The notes under the pieces: generated by a model
What the model was told of the DNA's origin: nothing
Seen by the model: the letters and a program-made list of their open reading frames with translations, nothing else
Database searches by the model: none
Translations under genes and position numbers: made by a program
Assembly (NCBI GenBank): GCA_903904755.1
Contig: CAIVDV010000050.1
Span: 1 to 55,782, forward strand
DNA: 55,782 bases
From: an uncultured Acidobacteriaceae bacterium
GTDB taxonomy: Bacteria; Acidobacteriota; Terriglobia; Terriglobales; Acidobacteriaceae
Reading direction: 5' to 3'
Part shown: piece after piece, positions 9,814-18,782 of the stretch
Layout: the number at the start of each line of letters is the position of its first letter
Position numbering within the stretch: position 1 is the stretch's first letter

Positions 9814-10170
9814 ATGATTACCAAGACAAAGCGCAATCTGATCCGCAGCCGGGTGCACAACCGCATTCGCGAGAAGCTTTCGGGAACCACCGAGCGTCCG
9901 CGCCTGAACGTGTACCGTTCGCTGAACCACATTTATGCCCAGGTCATAGACGACTCGAAGGGTCTGACGCTGGTTTCCGCCTCGACGATGGCCGACAAGA
10001 TTGCTGCCGGGGGCAACGTTGCCGCGGCGAAGGAAGTCGGCAAGCTGGTGGCGGAGCGGGCGGTAGCGAAGGGCGTGAAGAAGGTGGTTTTCGACCGCGG
10101 TGGTTACCTGTATCACGGCCGTATCAAGTCCCTGGCGGATGCGGCGCGCGAGGCTGGGCTGGAGTTCTAA
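9814..10170 (+). CDS. rplR: 50S ribosomal protein L18
   Basis: L18 binds 5S rRNA together with L5 and L25. The start chosen is the ATG at 9814 ([19 protein letters not shown]) after AGGAAAGAAGAGC. The open frame further upstream lacks similarity to the family. Conserved parts are [20 protein letters not shown], the Ala-rich helix [15 protein letters not shown] and [26 protein letters not shown]. Length 118, as expected. Confidence 0.97.
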   Translation: MITKTKRNLIRSRVHNRIREKLSGTTERPRLNVYRSLNHIYAQVIDDSKGLTLVSASTMADKIAAGGNVAAAKEVGKLVAERAVAKGVKKVVFDRGGYLYHGRIKSLADAAREAGLEF

Positions 10171-10245
10171 CTTCGGCCATTCTGGGATGGAATGAGCATT
10201 TGGGCGAGTTCGGTTGAGGACAGCCCGAAAGGAAACGGAAGAGCA

Positions 10246-10755
10246 ATGGCAATTTTTACCAAGAAGCTTGATGCCAACCAGTACAACCTGAAGGATCAGG
10301 TGGTGGCCATCAACCGCGTGACCAAGGTCGTCAAGGGCGGCAAGAACATGTCCTTCGCGGCGCTGGTGGTGATCGGCGATTCGGCAGCCGGCGTGGTTGG
10401 CTACGGTTCGGGCAAGGCCAAGGAAGTTCCCCAGGCGATTCGCAAGGGGATTGAGTCGGCCAAGAAGAATCTGGTCCGGATCAACCTGACCGAGACGACG
10501 ATTCCGCACCAGGTTCTGGGCCGTTACGGTTCTGGCCAGGTACTGCTGAAGCCGGCTCCGGAAGGTACCGGCGTGATTGCAGGCGGCGCCGTGCGCGCTG
10601 TGATGACCTCGGCTGGCGTGCAGAACGTTCTGACGAAGAGCCTGGGCACCGCGAACCCCCACAACGTGATCAAGGCGACCTTCGATGCCCTCGTGCAGTT
10701 GCGCGACCGGCAGGAAGTAGCCACCATGCGCGGCAAGACCGTGGAGGAGCTCTAG
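10246..10755 (+). CDS. rpsE: 30S ribosomal protein S5
   Basis: S5 is at the mRNA entry and the site of ram and spectinomycin mutations in other species. ATG at 10246 ([14 protein letters not shown]) is preceded by GAAAGGAAACGGAAGAGCA. The double-stranded RNA binding part ([20 protein letters not shown]) and the Gly-rich [19 protein letters not shown] and [14 protein letters not shown] are conserved. Length 169. The rpmD ribosome site lies in its last codons, and rpmD starts 4 nt after its stop. Confidence 0.97.
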   Translation: MAIFTKKLDANQYNLKDQVVAINRVTKVVKGGKNMSFAALVVIGDSAAGVVGYGSGKAKEVPQAIRKGIESAKKNLVRINLTETTIPHQVLGRYGSGQVLLKPAPEGTGVIAGGAVRAVMTSAGVQNVLTKSLGTANPHNVIKATFDALVQLRDRQEVATMRGKTVEEL

Positions 10756-10759
10756 GATC

Positions 10760-10948
10760 ATGACGGAAACCAAGAAGATTCGCCTGCAGTATTACCGGTC
10801 GGCCATTTCGACGCCGGTGAAGCACAAGCTGGTTATCAAGGGACTCGGCTTTACGCGGCTCAACCAGATTGTTGAGCGCGTGGACAACCCTTCCGTTCGC
10901 GGAATGGTGGCCACGGTTCCTCACCTGGTCCGCATTCTCGCGGACTAG
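10760..10948 (+). CDS. rpmD: 50S ribosomal protein L30
   Basis: L30 is a small peripheral 50S protein. The 62 residues have the family pattern IRLQYYRSAISTPVKHKLVIKGLGFTRLNQIVERVDNPSVRGMV, with the conserved LGF and RGM segments. GGAGGAGCTCTAGGATC in the rpsE end supplies the ribosome site. The 177-nt spacer that follows contains a hairpin at 11006-11028 (GCCCTGTTCC / GGGACAGGGC with one G-U pair and a 3-nt loop). Confidence 0.96.
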   Translation: MTETKKIRLQYYRSAISTPVKHKLVIKGLGFTRLNQIVERVDNPSVRGMVATVPHLVRILAD

Positions 10949-11125
10949 TCCGGCAGTTCCGGCGGGGTGAGGGAACTCATCCGAAGGCCGGTAGCCACGC
11001 ACTTTGCCCTGTTCCCCTGGGACAGGGCTTTGGTGTGAAACCCGGTCAGGCTCCGAGGAGTGCTGGCCACAGAAACGCGAGTCGGCGGAGCCTGCGGGCG
11101 CAGCCGGCGCATGAGCGAGGACACA

Positions 11126-11587
11126 ATGGCAAAGAATCTATCCAATCTCCGCGCGCCCAAGAAGGCAAACACCGGGCGCAAGCGTGTCGGCCGCGGTATG
11201 GGCTCAGGCATGGGCAAGACCTCAACCCGCGGCCACAAGGGCCAGGGCTCCCGTTCAGGTTCGAGCCTGATGCGTGGATTTGAAGGCGGCCAGATGCCGC
11301 TGCACCGCCGGCTGCCGAAGCGCGGCTTCACCAACATCTTCCGCGTGGAGTACACGGTCATCAACCTGACCCGTATCGAGGCGGTGGGCGTGAGCGAGAT
11401 TACCCTGGACGACTACAAGAAGCTCGGTCTTGCTTCGAGCAAGAAGGCACTGATCAAGATCCTTGGCAATGGCGATCTGACGACAGCGGTGACGATTACG
11501 GCGCACAAGTTCTCCAAGACTGCCGCGGAAAAGATTGAGAAGGCCGGTGGCAAGGCCATCGTTGCCGGTGCGGAAGTGACGAAGTAG
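11126..11587 (+). CDS. rplO: 50S ribosomal protein L15
   Basis: L15 is a late-binding large-subunit protein. The start at 11126 (MAKNLSNLRAPKKANTGRKR) precedes the Gly/Arg-rich extension VGRGMGSGMGKTSTRGHKGQ, followed by FEGGQMPLHRRLPKRGFTN, LNLTRIEA-like INLTRIEAVGV, and the C-terminal VTITAHKFSKTAAEKIEKAGG. Length 153. GCGAGGACACA lies before the ATG. An open frame upstream to 11060 is rejected because it adds nothing family-like. Confidence 0.96.
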   Translation: MAKNLSNLRAPKKANTGRKRVGRGMGSGMGKTSTRGHKGQGSRSGSSLMRGFEGGQMPLHRRLPKRGFTNIFRVEYTVINLTRIEAVGVSEITLDDYKKLGLASSKKALIKILGNGDLTTAVTITAHKFSKTAAEKIEKAGGKAIVAGAEVTK

Positions 11588-11607
11588 TCCCAGAGAGACA
11601 GGACAAT

Positions 11608-11639
11608 TGCAGGCTCCAGACGATAGGATGGAGCCTGCA
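11608..11639 (+). other. Perfect hairpin in rplO-secY spacer
   Basis: TGCAGGCTCCA (11608-11618) and TGGAGCCTGCA (11629-11639) form an 11-bp perfect stem with a 10-nt loop, 21 nt after the rplO stop. The following bases (GGTTCCGAGCC) lack a T tract. It may mark a processing or partial-termination point before the membrane translocase gene. Confidence 0.6.
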
Positions 11640-11737
11640 GGTTCCGAGCCGGTAACGGGGCAATCGATTTCTCCCTGCCGGCGACTGAAACCAGAGCTGA
11701 AACGTGCCCCCCGGGCCGTGGAGTAGATCGCAAAGCC

Positions 11738-13123
11738 ATGTTCGATAAGTTTCTAAACATCTTCCGGATTCCGGACCTTCGCAAGCGCGTCCTCTTCACG
11801 CTTGGCCTTCTGGCGGTGTACCGCCTGGGAGCCCAGCTGCCCACGCCTGGCGTCAACTCCAAGCTGCTGGAAATCTTCTTCAAGACCCAGGGCGGCTCTG
11901 CTCTGGGCCTGCTCGACATGTTCTCGGGCGGCAACCTGCGCCGGTTTACGATCTTCGCGCTGGGGATTATGCCCTACATCACCGCGTCGATCATCTTCCA
12001 ACTGCTGACAGTGGTGTACGAGCCGCTGGCACGGCTTCAGAAGGAAGGGGAACTGGGCCGCCGCAAGATTACGCAGTGGACCCGTTACCTCACTGTGATT
12101 CTGGCTGCGTTCCAGTCGATTGCGATTGCGTTTGGCCTTTCGAGCCAGGGCATGACGCTGATTTCCGGACCGAAGTTTGTTCTGCTGACGGTGCTGACGC
12201 TGACCACCGGTACGGCCTTCATCATGTGGCTGGGTGAGCAGATTACCGACCGTGGCATTGGCAACGGCATGAGCCTGCTGATTTTTACCGGTATTGTTGT
12301 GGGCCTGCCGCGCGGCATTGCCGACCTGGCCGAGAAGGTTCGCACCGATGCATGGGGCGCACTGACGGGCGTGGGCGTGATTCTGCTGCTGGTTGCCATG
12401 ATTGCACTGGTTGCCTTCATCGTGTTTGTGGAGCGCAGTGAGCGCCGCATTCCGGTGCAGTCTGCGCGGCGCGTGGTTGGTCGCCGGATGCTGGGTGGTT
12501 TGAGCTCGCACCTGCCGCTGAAGGTGAACTCCGGTGGTGTGATGCCGGTGATTTTTGCCAGCTCGATTCTTTCGGCTCCGTTGCTGTTCTCGCAGATAGC
12601 CGCGGTGCAGTCGAACAAGGTGTTGTCGAACATCATGGCCAACCTGCAGCCGGGCGAGCCGTGGTACGAAATTCTGTACATGTTCTTCATCATCTTCTTC
12701 GCGTACTTCTACATTTCGATTGTGTTCCGTCCGGATGACATTGCGGACAACATGCGCAAGAGCGGGAGTTTCATTCCGGGTATCCGGCCGGGCAAGCGCA
12801 CTTCGGACTACATCAACGACATTTTGACCCGTATTACCCTGGTAGGCGGCCTGTACCTGATTCTGATTTCTCTGGTGCCGACCTTCCTGCTTTCCGGCTT
12901 CCATCTCAATCACCTTTGGCTGGTTGGCGGCATCTTTGAGCGCCTGCCCGCCTTCATCACCAGCGGCCTGCACATGAACTTCTATTTTGGCGGCACGTCG
13001 CTCCTGATTGTTGTGGGTGTGGCCATGGATACCGCCAACCAGATCGAGTCGCAGTTGATCATGCGTCACTATGACGGCTTCTCGCCGCGATCCGGTCGCA
13101 TCCGCGGAAGGAAGACCTGGTAA
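11738..13123 (+). CDS. secY: Protein translocase subunit SecY
   Basis: SecY is the membrane pore of the Sec translocon, working with SecE, SecG and SecA. At 461 residues it is slightly longer than the usual 430-445. Ten membrane segments can be traced. Landmarks are the plug region FFKTQGGSALGLLDMFSGGN, ITDRGIGNGMSLLIFTGIV, the cytosolic loop VERSERRIPVQSARRVVGRR, GVMPVIFASSI, the SecA-contact region FRPDDIADNMRKSGSFIPGIRPG and the C-terminal YDGFSPRSGRIRGRK. No clear Shine-Dalgarno site precedes the ATG. Its TAA overlaps the adk ATG by one base. Confidence 0.98.
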   Translation: MFDKFLNIFRIPDLRKRVLFTLGLLAVYRLGAQLPTPGVNSKLLEIFFKTQGGSALGLLDMFSGGNLRRFTIFALGIMPYITASIIFQLLTVVYEPLARLQKEGELGRRKITQWTRYLTVILAAFQSIAIAFGLSSQGMTLISGPKFVLLTVLTLTTGTAFIMWLGEQITDRGIGNGMSLLIFTGIVVGLPRGIADLAEKVRTDAWGALTGVGVILLLVAMIALVAFIVFVERSERRIPVQSARRVVGRRMLGGLSSHLPLKVNSGGVMPVIFASSILSAPLLFSQIAAVQSNKVLSNIMANLQPGEPWYEILYMFFIIFFAYFYISIVFRPDDIADNMRKSGSFIPGIRPGKRTSDYINDILTRITLVGGLYLILISLVPTFLLSGFHLNHLWLVGGIFERLPAFITSGLHMNFYFGGTSLLIVVGVAMDTANQIESQLIMRHYDGFSPRSGRIRGRKTW

Positions 13124-13851
13124 TGTCCACCGTCGTCACGCCTGGAGCGGCAAGCGCTGCTCCGGGCACTCCCAACCGGGCTGCGGTCCGGCCTGGCCCC
13201 TTGCTTCTGCTGGGAGCGCCGGGTGTCGGGAAGGGCACGCAGGCCAAGGAACTTGTCCGCTTGTGGGGGATTCCGCAGATATCGACGGGAGACCTGCTGC
13301 GTGGCAATGTTGCGCAGGGCACCGACCTGGGGCGCATGGCGCACGAGATCATGCAGCGCGGAGAACTGGTTCCGGACAGCCTGGTGAACGAGATGGTGGC
13401 GGCACGGCTGGCGGAGCCGGATACGAAGAACGGCTTCATTCTGGATGGATTTCCTCGCACGCTGGGCCAGGCGCACTGGGTGGATGAGCAGCTTGCTTCA
13501 GCGGCCGACGCGCTCCCCGTGGTTGCGGTGAGCATCAAAGTGGACTACAATCAGTTATTGCGCCGTATTACCGGGCGCAGGAATTGCCCTGTCTGTCAGC
13601 GGATTTATAACATCTACCTGCAATCACCCCTGCGGGACGGTGTCTGCGACAATGACGGAGCTACCCTCGTACAGCGAAGCGACGATACAGAGCTTTGTTA
13701 TGAGGGGCGTATGCGCACCTACGCCAATCTGACCGCGCCGGTTGTGGAGCATTATCGCGGACTGGGTCGGTTTGTTGAGGTGAATGGGGATTTGCCGGTG
13801 GCCGAAGTGGCTGCTGGAATTATTTCTGCCGTGGAGAAGCTTCGCCAGTAG
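13123..13851 (+). CDS. adk: Adenylate kinase with zinc-type LID
   Basis: The enzyme interconverts ATP + AMP and 2 ADP in the cytosol. The P-loop GAPGVGKGTQAKEL lies at about residues 30-43, the AMP-site part ISTGDLLRGNVAQGT follows, then GFILDGFPRTLGQAHWVD, and the LID with GRRNCPVCQRIYN and GVCDNDG. The Cys-x2-Cys and Cys-x2-Asp of the LID suggest bound zinc as in Gram-positive enzymes. The 242 residues include a nonconserved Ala/Pro-rich N-terminal extension of about 24. The start is fixed by the one-base overlap with secY, but an internal start such as GTG near 13186 cannot be excluded. Confidence 0.95.
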   Translation: MSTVVTPGAASAAPGTPNRAAVRPGPLLLLGAPGVGKGTQAKELVRLWGIPQISTGDLLRGNVAQGTDLGRMAHEIMQRGELVPDSLVNEMVAARLAEPDTKNGFILDGFPRTLGQAHWVDEQLASAADALPVVAVSIKVDYNQLLRRITGRRNCPVCQRIYNIYLQSPLRDGVCDNDGATLVQRSDDTELCYEGRMRTYANLTAPVVEHYRGLGRFVEVNGDLPVAEVAAGIISAVEKLRQ

Positions 13852-13936
13852 CATCAGCGGATGCGGTGGGCGAACCTCCTCGGCCTTGTGTCTTTCCAGC
13901 GTACAAGCAGGGAAAGAGCGAACGGGAAGTGGGACT

Positions 13937-14686
13937 GTGGCTGTCATTTTGAAGTCAGCACGAGAGATCGAGAAGATGCGCGTTGCCGGGTCGGTGGTGC
14001 GCCAGGTGCTCGACCACGTGCGGGACCATGTGAAGCCGGGGGCCACGACGATGGATTTGGACCAGGCTGCTGAAGCGAAGCTGAAAGAGCTGGGCGCGAA
14101 GGCGGCTTTCAAGGGGTATCACGGATTTCCAGCAGTGCTGTGCACGTCGATCAATCAGGAAGTGGTGCACGGGATTCCTTCAAAGAAGCGAGTGCTGAAG
14201 GAAGGCGACATTGTCTCGATCGACTGTGGGTCGATTGTGGACGGATATTACGGGGACTCTGCGATTACGGTCGCTGTGGGCTCGATTGACGAGCGGACGC
14301 AGCGGCTGCTGGACGCGACCAAGGCGAGCCTGGAAGCAGGCATCCGGGCGGTGAAGCCGGGAGCGACGCTGGGCGATGTGGGCGCGGCGGTGCAGGAAGT
14401 GGTTGAAGCAGAGGGTTTCAGCGTGGTGCGTGATTTTGTGGGCCACGGAATTGGGACCCACATGCATGAAGATCCGCAGATTCCGAATTACGGGATTCGC
14501 GGCAAGGGTTTGAAGTTGAAGGAGGGCATGGTGCTGGCAATTGAGCCGATGGTGAACGCCGGCAAGCACCAGGTCCAGGTTCTGAAGGATGGTTGGACAG
14601 CGGTGACATCTGACGGCAGCATGAGCGCTCATTTTGAGCACACGGTTGCTGTGACAGCGGATGGCGCCAAGGTCCTGACTGCGTAG
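13937..14686 (+). CDS. map: Type I methionine aminopeptidase (GTG start)
   Basis: It removes N-terminal methionine from new proteins. The start is the GTG at 13937 (VAVILKSAREIEKMR), which gives the usual 249 residues. The frame is open further upstream, but that part is not family-like, and GGGAAG lies just before the GTG. Metal ligands are visible: the two Asp in SIDCGSIVDGYYGDSAITV, His in VGHGIGTHMHEDPQIPN, Glu in VLAIEPMVN and Glu in HFEHTVAVT. It stands between adk and infA, a very common arrangement. Confidence 0.95.
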   Translation: MAVILKSAREIEKMRVAGSVVRQVLDHVRDHVKPGATTMDLDQAAEAKLKELGAKAAFKGYHGFPAVLCTSINQEVVHGIPSKKRVLKEGDIVSIDCGSIVDGYYGDSAITVAVGSIDERTQRLLDATKASLEAGIRAVKPGATLGDVGAAVQEVVEAEGFSVVRDFVGHGIGTHMHEDPQIPNYGIRGKGLKLKEGMVLAIEPMVNAGKHQVQVLKDGWTAVTSDGSMSAHFEHTVAVTADGAKVLTA

Positions 14687-14747
14687 TTGAACAGGCAACA
14701 ACAGGCCGGGAGCAGCAGGTACGCCCCGGAGGAAGCGAAACACAGGT

Positions 14748-14966
14748 TTGTCGAAAGAAGACGCGATTGAGGTAATGGCGGTGGTGCTGGAAACTTTGCC
14801 CAACGCCATGTTCAAGGTGAAGCTGGAAAACGATCATCAGGTGCTGGCCCATGTCTCGGGGCGGATGCGGAAGAACTTTATCCGTATTCTTCCGGGGGAC
14901 CGAGTGGCAGTGGAACTGAGCCCGTACGACTTGACCCGCGGTCGCATCGTCTATCGCTACAAGTAG
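14748..14966 (+). CDS. infA: Translation initiation factor IF-1 (TTG start)
   Basis: IF-1 is a small OB-fold protein that binds the 30S A site. The only start giving the full family N-terminus (SKEDAIEV) is TTG at 14748. GGAGG lies at 14728-14732, about 15 nt before it, which is rather far. [56 protein letters not shown] covers the rest in family order, 72 residues in total. The rare start codon is a point of interest because IF-1 itself takes part in start selection. Confidence 0.96.
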   Translation: MSKEDAIEVMAVVLETLPNAMFKVKLENDHQVLAHVSGRMRKNFIRILPGDRVAVELSPYDLTRGRIVYRYK

Positions 14967-15050
14967 TTTCCTGCGCTCGTGAGGGCGTGTGGACAACAGG
15001 CTTTGTGCATCGGAGTTTCTGGTGCGCAGGGAAGAAGGACGTAAAAGCAA

Positions 15051-15164
15051 ATGAAGGTTCGTGCATCAGTAAAGAAGATTTGCGACAAGTGCAAGGTCAT
15101 TCACCGCCGTGGTGTGGTGCGTGTCATTTGCGAGAACGCAAAGCACAAGCAGCGCCAGGGTTAA
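15051..15164 (+). CDS. rpmJ: 50S ribosomal protein L36, zinc-binding form
   Basis: L36 is the smallest 50S protein and binds 23S rRNA late in assembly. The 37 residues begin [20 protein letters not shown] and end [12 protein letters not shown]. Cys11, Cys14, Cys27 and His32 make the zinc ligand set of the C+ form. It lies between infA and rpsM as usual. GGGAAGAAGGACG lies about 15 nt before the ATG. A 189-nt spacer follows before rpsM with no gene seen in it. Confidence 0.97.
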   Translation: MKVRASVKKICDKCKVIHRRGVVRVICENAKHKQRQG

Positions 15165-15353
15165 GCCCCGGCATTCGCGAGTGTTTCCAGGGGCAGGGGC
15201 TGTGAAGGATTGCAGCATGACCGCCCAAGGGGCTAGTTAGCCGGAGCGAGAGCTCGACCAAGGCTTGCGTTGAACCCCGGAGACAAGAATCGCCCAACCC
15301 GTGCGGACCGGATAGAGGCCGGGGGCACACAACCGAAAGCATGAAGGACACCC

Positions 15354-15734
15354 ATGGCACGTATTGCTGGCGTCGATCTGCCGCGTAACAAGCAGGCACG
15401 TATCGCGCTCACGTACATTTTCGGCATCGGGAACCCGCGTGCACTGAGCATTCTGGAGAAGGCGAACGTGGATGCGTTCAAGAAGATCCAGGATCTTGGT
15501 GAGGACGAGGTCAACCGTATCCGTCAGGTGATTGAAGATGAGGGTGGAGTCGAAGGCGACCTGCGCAAGGACGTTTCGATGCACATCAAGCGCCTGATGG
15601 ACATCCAGAGCTATCGCGGAACGCGCCACAAGCGCTCGCTGCCGGTGAACGGCCAGCGTACCCGCACCAACGCACGTACCCGCAAGGGGCCGCGTCGCGG
15701 CACCGTAGCCGGTAAGAAGAAAGCGACCAAGTAA
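15354..15734 (+). CDS. rpsM: 30S ribosomal protein S13
   Basis: S13 contacts S19 and L5 across the subunit bridge. [26 protein letters not shown] at the N-terminus, [48 protein letters not shown] and a basic tail [11 protein letters not shown] cover the full 126 residues. GAAGGACACCC precedes the ATG. The TAA shares one base with the rpsK ATG. Confidence 0.98.
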   Translation: MARIAGVDLPRNKQARIALTYIFGIGNPRALSILEKANVDAFKKIQDLGEDEVNRIRQVIEDEGGVEGDLRKDVSMHIKRLMDIQSYRGTRHKRSLPVNGQRTRTNARTRKGPRRGTVAGKKKATK

Positions 15735-16150
15735 TGGCTAAGCAGCAGAACGCAGCCGGCAAGGCCGGCAAGAACAAGAAGTTCAAAAAGCGTGAGCGCA
15801 AGAATGTGCCATTTGGTCTCGTGCACATTCAGGCCACGTTCAACAACACGATTGTGACCATCACTGACCCGATGGGCAACACCCTGAGCTGGAAGAGCTC
15901 TGGATCGCTCGGCTTCCGTGGATCGCGCAAGGGAACTCCCTTCGCGGCCCAGCAGGCAGCCCAGAACGCCGCCAACGCCGCCCGTGATCACGGTCTGCGC
16001 GCCGTGGACGTTCGCGTTTCCGGACCGGGATCTGGCCGTGAGTCCGCTATCCGCGCCCTGGCTGCCGCCGGTGTGGACGTACGTTCCATCCGGGACGTTA
16101 CGCCAGTGCCGCACAACGGCTGCCGTCCGCCGAAGCGCCGCCGCGTCTAA
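15734..16150 (+). CDS. rpsK: 30S ribosomal protein S11
   Basis: S11 forms part of the 30S platform near the E site. After a basic Lys-rich N-terminus of about 20 residues ([17 protein letters not shown]), the core [51 protein letters not shown] and the end [16 protein letters not shown] are conserved. Length 138, with the N-terminal extension slightly above the 129 average. Coupled to rpsM by a TAATG overlap. Confidence 0.98.
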   Translation: MAKQQNAAGKAGKNKKFKKRERKNVPFGLVHIQATFNNTIVTITDPMGNTLSWKSSGSLGFRGSRKGTPFAAQQAAQNAANAARDHGLRAVDVRVSGPGSGRESAIRALAAAGVDVRSIRDVTPVPHNGCRPPKRRRV

Positions 16151-16260
16151 CTCAACCTTGCGGCATGGGAGCGCGAGTGCGCTTCCATGCCGCCAAAACT
16201 TGTTCGGGCAGGGATGAAGCTTAGGCGTAAACCTGCCGTCATCCGAACTCAGGAGAAATC

Positions 16261-16890
16261 ATGGCCCGCTATACCGGCCCCGTATGCCGCCTTTGCCGTC
16301 GTGAAGGCACCAAGCTTTTCCTCAAGGGCACCAAGTGCACGAGCGATCGCTGCCCGCTTGAGAAGCGCAATTTTGCTCCTGGCCAGCATGGCCAGAGCCG
16401 CAAGGCGAAGATTGTGGGCTACGGCCTGCAACTGCGCGAAAAGCAGAAGGCAAAGCGCATCTACTTCACCCTTGAGACCCAGTTCCGCGCCTACTATGAG
16501 AAGGCCAGCCGCGCCACCGGTGTTACCGGCGAGCTGCTGATCCAGCAGCTTGAGCGCCGCCTGGACAACGTTGCGTTCCGTCTTGGATTTGCGATCAGCC
16601 GCCGCCAGGCACGCCAGGTGGTTCGTCACGGTCACGTGGAAGTGAACGGCCGCAAGGTGAACATCCCTTCGTTCCAGGTTTCAGTGGGCGATGTGGTTGC
16701 CATCCGTGAAGTTGCGAAGAAGCTGGTTACGATTGAAGCTTCGCGCGATTTTGCCCAGCAGAGCCCTGCGCCGAGCTGGATCAACGTGGATTTTGCCAAC
16801 CTGACGGGCACGATTATTGCCCTTCCGAAGCGTGAAGACGTGAACCTGCCGGTGAACGAGCAGCTGATCGTCGAACTGTACTCGAAGTAA
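16261..16890 (+). CDS. rpsD: 30S ribosomal protein S4, zinc-binding form
   Basis: S4 nucleates 30S assembly and represses the alpha operon in E. coli. The 209 residues start [18 protein letters not shown]. Cys9, Cys12, Cys26 and Cys31 form the N-terminal zinc site of C+ S4 proteins. The S4 RNA-binding domain is at about residues 97-160 ([37 protein letters not shown]). AGGAGAAATC precedes the ATG. A strong hairpin follows in the spacer to rpoA (16898-16930). Confidence 0.98.
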   Translation: MARYTGPVCRLCRREGTKLFLKGTKCTSDRCPLEKRNFAPGQHGQSRKAKIVGYGLQLREKQKAKRIYFTLETQFRAYYEKASRATGVTGELLIQQLERRLDNVAFRLGFAISRRQARQVVRHGHVEVNGRKVNIPSFQVSVGDVVAIREVAKKLVTIEASRDFAQQSPAPSWINVDFANLTGTIIALPKREDVNLPVNEQLIVELYSK

Positions 16891-16897
16891 GACCAGC

Positions 16898-16930
16898 GCC
16901 GGCTGGCAGCGTGACCCGCTGCCAGCCGGC
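16898..16930 (+). other. 14-bp perfect hairpin in rpsD-rpoA spacer
   Basis: GCCGGCTGGCAGCG (16898-16911) and CGCTGCCAGCCGGC (16917-16930) pair perfectly over 14 bp with a 5-nt loop, 8 nt after the rpsD stop. The 3' side is GAAATCAATCC, so there is no T tract. This is the most stable-looking inverted repeat of the ribosomal cluster. It may tune rpoA expression relative to rpsD, by processing, pausing or binding of a protein such as S4. The structure is seen; the role is inferred. Confidence 0.7.
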
Positions 16931-17016
16931 GAAATCAATCCAACCGAAGGAGAACTTGCGCGGCCGTTGCAAAATGCATCGCGACGCCTGCCGCGTGGGA
17001 AGAGTGAGAAGAAGCT

Positions 17017-18111
17017 ATGTTGTGGAGAGGTTTTCAGAAGCCCAAGCGTTTGGCAGTGGATGCCGAGTCGCTTACCGAGAAGTTTGGGAAGTTCAGCGCG
17101 CAGCCCTTTGAGCGGGGTTTCGGCACGACGATCGGCAATGCTCTGCGGCGTACGCTGCTGAGCTCGATTGAAGGCGCAGCCGTGACCGCAGTTCGCATTG
17201 AAGATGTGCTGCACGAGTTTCAGTCCATTACCGGAGTGGTTGAGGATGCGACCGACATCATCCTGAACCTGAAGCAGATCCCGTTCAAGCTCAACGGCGA
17301 CGGTCCGAAGGCGCTTTACCTGCGCGCCGATACACCGGGCATTGTCACCTCGGGCATGATTGAAGCCGACGGCGACGTGGAGATTCTGGATAAGGATATC
17401 TACATTGCGACGGTGAGCGAGGGTGGCCGTCTGGACATGGAGATGCGTTTGAAGCGTGGCCGCGGCTACGTTTCGGCGGACAAGAACTTCGACGCCGATC
17501 TCGGCATTGGTTTCATCCCGGTGGACTCGGTCCACTCGCCGGTGCGGCGCGTCAACTACCTGGTTGAAGCCGCTCGTCTGGGACAGATTACCGACTACGA
17601 CAAGCTGACGCTCGAGATTTGGACCAACGGCGCTGTGTTGCCGGCCGATGCACTTGGCCTGGCTGCGAAGCTGCTGAAGGACCACATGAGCATCTTCATC
17701 AACTTCGAGGAAGAGCTGGCAACCGATACTCACGGTGAGGTTGGCGGTCTGCTGCTGCGCAACGACAATCTGAACCGCTCTGTGGAAGAGCTGGAACTGA
17801 GTGTCCGCAGCTACAACTGCCTGAAGAACGCGAACATTCAGACGATCGGCGAGCTGGTTCAGAAGACCGAAGCGGAGATGCTGAAGACCAAAAACTTTGG
17901 CCGCAAGAGCCTGAATGAGATCAAGGAAATTCTGGCCCAGATGGGATTGTCGCTGGGCATGAAGATTGACGAGAGCGGCAATGCCGTTCCGGGACCGACC
18001 AGCATTCTGCCTTCGGCCGCGCTTGCGGGTGGCTTCAGCCGCTTTGACGACGAGGACGATCTGCTGGACTCTGTGGACATGCAGTTGCCCACGGAGACGG
18101 AGAACTTCTAA
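17017..18111 (+). CDS. rpoA: DNA-directed RNA polymerase subunit alpha
   Basis: Alpha dimerises to nucleate RNA polymerase assembly and contacts UP elements and activators. The N-terminal domain (about 1-235) includes [22 protein letters not shown]. The C-terminal domain (about 255-320) has [21 protein letters not shown] and [15 protein letters not shown]. At 364 residues it is longer than the E. coli 329. A tail of about 35 residues after the CTD ends in an acidic stretch ([11 protein letters not shown]). The start at [12 protein letters not shown] follows GGAAGAGTGAGAAGAAGCT. Confidence 0.98.
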   Translation: MLWRGFQKPKRLAVDAESLTEKFGKFSAQPFERGFGTTIGNALRRTLLSSIEGAAVTAVRIEDVLHEFQSITGVVEDATDIILNLKQIPFKLNGDGPKALYLRADTPGIVTSGMIEADGDVEILDKDIYIATVSEGGRLDMEMRLKRGRGYVSADKNFDADLGIGFIPVDSVHSPVRRVNYLVEAARLGQITDYDKLTLEIWTNGAVLPADALGLAAKLLKDHMSIFINFEEELATDTHGEVGGLLLRNDNLNRSVEELELSVRSYNCLKNANIQTIGELVQKTEAEMLKTKNFGRKSLNEIKEILAQMGLSLGMKIDESGNAVPGPTSILPSAALAGGFSRFDDEDDLLDSVDMQLPTETENF

Positions 18112-18231
18112 ACCTGTGAGGGTGGGTTGGGTGCAGGCCTGACCCGCCCTTCAGTTTGGTTTGACCAGAGATTCGGCCGGGCAAGCTTGGCGGCCACAAA
18201 AATTCCGGAATTCGGGAAAGAGAGCAACAAC

Positions 18232-18705
18232 ATGCGTCATCGCAACGGAAATTACAAACTGGGACGGAACACGAGTCATCGTCGCGCGCTGCTGCGCAAC
18301 CTGGTGACCTCCGTCATTCTTGAAGACCGCGTCGAGACCACTTTGGCCAAGGCCAAGGCAGTTCGTCCGCTGGTTGAGAAGATGATTACCCTGGGCAAGA
18401 AGGGCGATCTGCACTCCCGTCGTCAGGCACTGTCGTTCCTGATGACCGACATCAGCGTTACCCGGTTGTTCGAGACCGTGGCGCCGCGCTATGGCGATCG
18501 CCAGGGCGGGTACCTGCGGATCGTGAAGACGGGCTTCCAGAAGGGCGATGGCGCCGAGAAGGCCTTCATCGAGCTGCTGGGCGCGGAGAAGGAACTGGAC
18601 AAGAAGCGCCAGAAGTCTGCCGACATCAAGGCCAAGAAGCGCGCCGAGCTGGAAGCAGAGCTGGAGAAGCAGAAGACCGAAGCGGGCGAAGAAGCCGCGG
18701 CGTAG
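18232..18705 (+). CDS. rplQ: 50S ribosomal protein L17
   Basis: L17 lies near the tunnel exit and closes the alpha operon. The ATG at 18232 ([19 protein letters not shown]) is the family start, with GGGAAAGAGAGCAACAAC before it. [38 protein letters not shown] and [24 protein letters not shown] are conserved. At 157 residues it is longer than the common 120-130 because of a C-terminal charged helix ([20 protein letters not shown]). It is followed by a strong terminator. Confidence 0.97.
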   Translation: MRHRNGNYKLGRNTSHRRALLRNLVTSVILEDRVETTLAKAKAVRPLVEKMITLGKKGDLHSRRQALSFLMTDISVTRLFETVAPRYGDRQGGYLRIVKTGFQKGDGAEKAFIELLGAEKELDKKRQKSADIKAKKRAELEAELEKQKTEAGEEAAA

Positions 18706-18737
18706 TTGCCGGGGTTTCTCTGACGAGAAGCGAAGGC

Positions 18738-18770
18738 AAAAGGGCATCCCGATTGGGGTGCCCTTTTGTT
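18738..18770 (+). terminator. Intrinsic terminator of the ribosomal cluster
   Basis: AAAAGGGCATCCC and GGGGTGCCCTTTT (18738-18767) form a 13-bp stem with one G-U pair and a 4-nt GATT loop. The right arm ends in TTTT followed by GTTGT. It begins about 33 nt after the rplQ stop and is the first convincing plus-strand terminator after tuf. Confidence 0.85.
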
Positions 18771-18782
18771 GTGGGCGGAAGT

